This document shows, piece by piece, positions 6,030-7,817 of a stretch of 7,817 nucleotides of DNA. The position numbers were made by a program, and so were the translations under genes. The DNA comes from Betaproteobacteria bacterium (GTDB lineage: Bacteria > Pseudomonadota > Gammaproteobacteria > Burkholderiales > SG8-39): positions 1-7,817 of the forward strand of contig VGIE01000092.1 of the NCBI GenBank assembly GCA_016867955.1. The letters run 5' to 3'. The notes under the pieces are model-generated. The model did no database searches. It was given only the letters and a program-made list of their open reading frames with translations, and had not been told where the DNA came from. The first letter of the stretch is position 1, and every line of letters begins with the position of its first letter.

Positions 6030-6332
6030 GTGAGATTTTGGGAGAATGGATAAGGCAAGGACGCGTGCACCCAGGCAATCGCTGCCGTTGCCCGGCTAAA
6101 GGGTCACCGCCGTTCGGGTCGGGCACTTCGGGCACGCGGTTCGATCGGTACCGGCCAGTCCCTTGCGGCGCTTCCCGCTTCATCCGATCTGCGCTTTTAC
6201 GCAGCTAGCCTGCATGCAAGGTCGAGGCTACACAGGTGTCAGGACTAAGACCATTGGGGTAACCTCTACAAACGCAGTAAGGTATTCTCGATTCGTCGCA
6301 TTGCTTCCCTGTGCCAGCGCTGATGCGCCGGC
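6030..6332. other. Gap upstream of the AFCIK-repeat gene
   Basis: This stretch holds the leader of the AFCIK-repeat gene and the region downstream of the response-regulator stop. Visible elements are a hairpin CTGCG-6-base loop-CGCAG (6189-6204), the palindrome TGCATGCA (6211-6218), and a 9-base tandem pair at 6119-6136 that differs only in its last base. The 6225-6300 part is AT-richer than the genes and is the likeliest promoter site, but I could not assign a convincing -35/-10 pair. No intrinsic terminator for the response-regulator transcript is seen, so read-through into the AFCIK-repeat gene is possible. Confidence 0.4.
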
Positions 6333-6971
6333 TTACACGACCAGCCCGTGGCGCATCGCGAACTTGACCAGCTCGACGGTGTCCTTGACCTTGAGTTTTC
6401 TCATGATCCGGGCCCGGTAGGTTTCGACGGTCTTGATGGAGAGGGAGAGGTGGGTGGCGATGGCCGCATTCGTGCGCCCCTCGACGACCAGTTGCAGCAC
6501 GTCACGCTCGCGCAGGCTGAGGCTGTCGATCGGGCTCAGGCGCGATTCCACGCTGAGGTAGTCGTCGAGAACCGTGTCCGTAATGCGGTGGCTGAGGTAG
6601 CGCTTGCCCGCGTGCAGGGCGCGAATGGCTTCGACAACTTCTTCGCCCGCTGATTCCTTGAGCACATAGCCCTTGGCGCCGGCCTTCAGGCTGCGGTGGA
6701 TATGCTTGGCGCTGAGGTACATGGATAGTATGAGTACGCGGGTTCCGGGCAGTTTCTCCATGATCTGACGCGTGGCTTCGACGCCGTTCATGTCCGGCAT
6801 GGCGATGTCCATGACAACGACGGCCGGGCGCAGCCGGATGGCTTCCTCGACGGCCTCGCGGCCGTTGCTGGCGACGCCGATTACCTTGAAGCCGCTCACC
6901 TTTTCGAGAAGGGAACGCAGGCCGTCGCGCACGATGGTGTGATCGTCGGCAAGCAGCAGGGTGATCTGCAC
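6333..6971 (-). CDS. NarL/FixJ-family response regulator (212 aa)
   Basis: The GTG start at 6971 is supported by AAGGA (6979-6983) at 7-base spacing and by the receiver domain beginning at once (L-L-L-A-D-D-H). The receiver has the acidic pair Asp9/Asp10, phosphoacceptor Asp55 in V-V-V-M-D-I-A-M-P-D, Ser83 and Lys105. The C-terminal LuxR-type helix-turn-helix (about 149-212) carries L-S-L-R-E-R-D-V-L-Q and the recognition segment S-I-K-T-V-E-T-Y-R-A-R-I-M-R-K-L. All key residues are present, so the protein should be functional: phosphorylation would drive DNA binding. One base separates the kinase stop (6973) from this start, so translation is probably coupled to the kinase gene. If the kinase is truly broken, the regulator would depend on reinitiation for its translation and on another phosphate donor. 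Target genes are unknown. Confidence 0.93.
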   Translation of the reverse strand: MQITLLLADDHTIVRDGLRSLLEKVSGFKVIGVASNGREAVEEAIRLRPAVVVMDIAMPDMNGVEATRQIMEKLPGTRVLILSMYLSAKHIHRSLKAGAKGYVLKESAGEEVVEAIRALHAGKRYLSHRITDTVLDDYLSVESRLSPIDSLSLRERDVLQLVVEGRTNAAIATHLSLSIKTVETYRARIMRKLKVKDTVELVKFAMRHGLVV

Positions 6972-6972
6972 G

Positions 6973-7817
6973 TCAGGGTCCTTTGCTGGAGTGTTCCGGC
7001 GCCTGAACGGTAGAGTACTCAACGATGACTGCGGTTCCCAGTCCCGGTCCGGTCTCCACGCGCAGGCTGGCGCCAACCGCCTCGGCCCGCTCGCGCATGA
7101 TCTGCAGGCCGTAGCCTGCGGACGATTCCTGGCGTTCCAGTTGAAGTGCATCGAATCCGATGCCGTCGTCCTCGATGCTCAGCGTTACGGTGTTGCCGGA
7201 CTTGCCGAGTTCGATGCCCACGCTGCGGGCTCCCGCATACTTGGTGATGTTGTTGAGCGTTTCCTGGGTAATGCGGTACATCGCCAGTTCCGCCGCGTGG
7301 TCGAAGTGCAGCTCGTCGGCCGAAGCGCTCACTGTCGTGGGGATTCCGGTCCGTTTCGAGAACTCCGCCGCCAGCGCACGCAACGGGGCGGCGAGGCCGT
7401 AGTCGTCAAGTCCCTGCGGTCGCAGTTCGCCCATGAGATTGCGCATCGCGCCGATCGTTTCATGCACAAGGCCCGTCGAGTCTTCGAGAGGTCTTGCCGC
7501 GGACGGATCCTGCCCCAGCGCCGGCGTGTTCCTGAGGATGCTGAGATTGAGTCCGATTGCGGTCAGGCTCTGCCCGACTCGGTCGTGTCACTCGCCAGCC
7601 AGCGTGCGGCGCTCGGCTTCCTGGACTTCGACCAGCCGCCGGGACAGCGCTTTCAGGCGCTGCGCGTAGCTTCGCAGTGCCTTCTCGCTGGTTTTCAGGT
7701 CGTGCGTGATGCGCTCAGCGAGCCTGATGGCGCGGCTCCGCGACGTGGCAAGCGAGTAGGCGATGCCGAACAGCAGCAGGCTGGTCAGGATCCCGCCAGC
7801 GAGCGCGATGTACGGAA
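6973..7817 (-). pseudogene. Sensor histidine kinase (HisKA_3/NarX-like), 5' end outside window, in-frame TGA at the H-box
   Basis: Reading leftward from 7815 the frame encodes a membrane helix at the window edge (A-G-G-I-L-T-S-L-L-L-F-G-I-A-Y). A charged linker/coiled coil follows (to A-L-S-R-R-L-V-E-V-Q-E-A-E-R-R), then the dimerisation H-box L-A-G-E-[TGA]-H-D-R-V-G-Q. The TGA is at 7588-7590, immediately before the phosphoacceptor His, where family members normally have Leu. Downstream the same frame continues without damage: R-N-L-M-G-E-L-R-P, the N-box E-T-L-N-N-I-T-K-Y-A, the G1 box D-D-G-I-G-F-D and the G2 region G-Y-G-L-Q-I-M-R-E-R-A. It ends at TGA 6973-6975, just before the regulator. 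The sensor input domain is outside the window. Translation would stop before the catalytic domain; a GTG at 7467 could at most give an ATPase fragment. A sequencing error remains possible. Confidence 0.8.
6979..6983 (-). promoter_or_regulatory. Ribosome-binding site deciding the response-regulator GTG start
   Basis: AAGGA on the - strand lies 7 bases before the GTG at 6971, inside the end of the kinase gene. It supports the GTG start. The longer open frame runs 60 codons back into the kinase without any domain content. Confidence 0.6.

Noticed and set aside
6163..6420. Small + strand open frame of 85 codons
   Set aside because: It overlaps the end of the response regulator in antisense, has no recognisable motif and no clear ribosome-binding site.
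7562..7590. Selenocysteine recoding of the kinase TGA
   Set aside because: A 7-bp stem does follow the TGA at roughly the right distance (a 7-base arm, AGA loop, 7-base arm), but the 3-base loop lacks the G-U pair that bacterial SelB recognition is known to need. Selenocysteine next to the phosphoacceptor His would be unprecedented as far as I know. A pseudogene or sequencing error is simpler.

Overview
This is a GC-rich bacterial window that looks like a betaproteobacterium of the order Burkholderiales. The inference rests on a periplasmic 'Bug'-type (TctC) solute-binding protein inside a small catabolic operon, high G/C at third codon positions, and long antisense shadow frames. No rRNA, tRNA or CRISPR array was seen, and no intact mobile element.

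Left part (1-4579, + strand): a compact catabolic-looking operon. In order it holds the C-terminal part of a MarR-family regulator, an alpha/beta hydrolase of 401 aa, a class II aldolase/adducin-family enzyme (256 aa), an exported Bug/TctC solute-binding protein (326 aa) and an ACMSD-type amidohydrolase/decarboxylase-family protein (373 aa). Two junctions overlap (ATGA at 363-366 and TGATG at 3456-3460), so the genes are probably co-transcribed and translationally coupled. Together they suggest capture and breakdown of an organic acid, perhaps aromatic. The substrate cannot be read from the sequence.

Middle (4580-6332): a YchJ/UPF0225 gene with a CPCG Cys motif on + is followed by a 244-base gap containing an inverted repeat and a clear + strand intrinsic terminator. 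Next, on the - strand, comes a 201-aa protein with an N-terminal domain resembling the GRDP-like (glycine-rich-domain-containing-protein-like) family. Its C-terminus carries four exact-period 13-residue repeats, each with an invariant A-F-C-I-[KR] core. This Cys-repeat tail is the most unusual item in the window. It resembles a modular metal/thiol-binding tail or a multi-core precursor peptide, but no modifying enzyme is visible nearby.

Right part (6333-7817, - strand): a two-component pair. The NarL/FixJ-type response regulator looks intact. The upstream histidine kinase (N-terminus outside the window) has an in-frame TGA directly before the phosphoacceptor His of its H-box, while the reading frame on both sides is well preserved. 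The kinase is therefore a recent pseudogene, a sequencing error, or (much less likely) a recoded gene.
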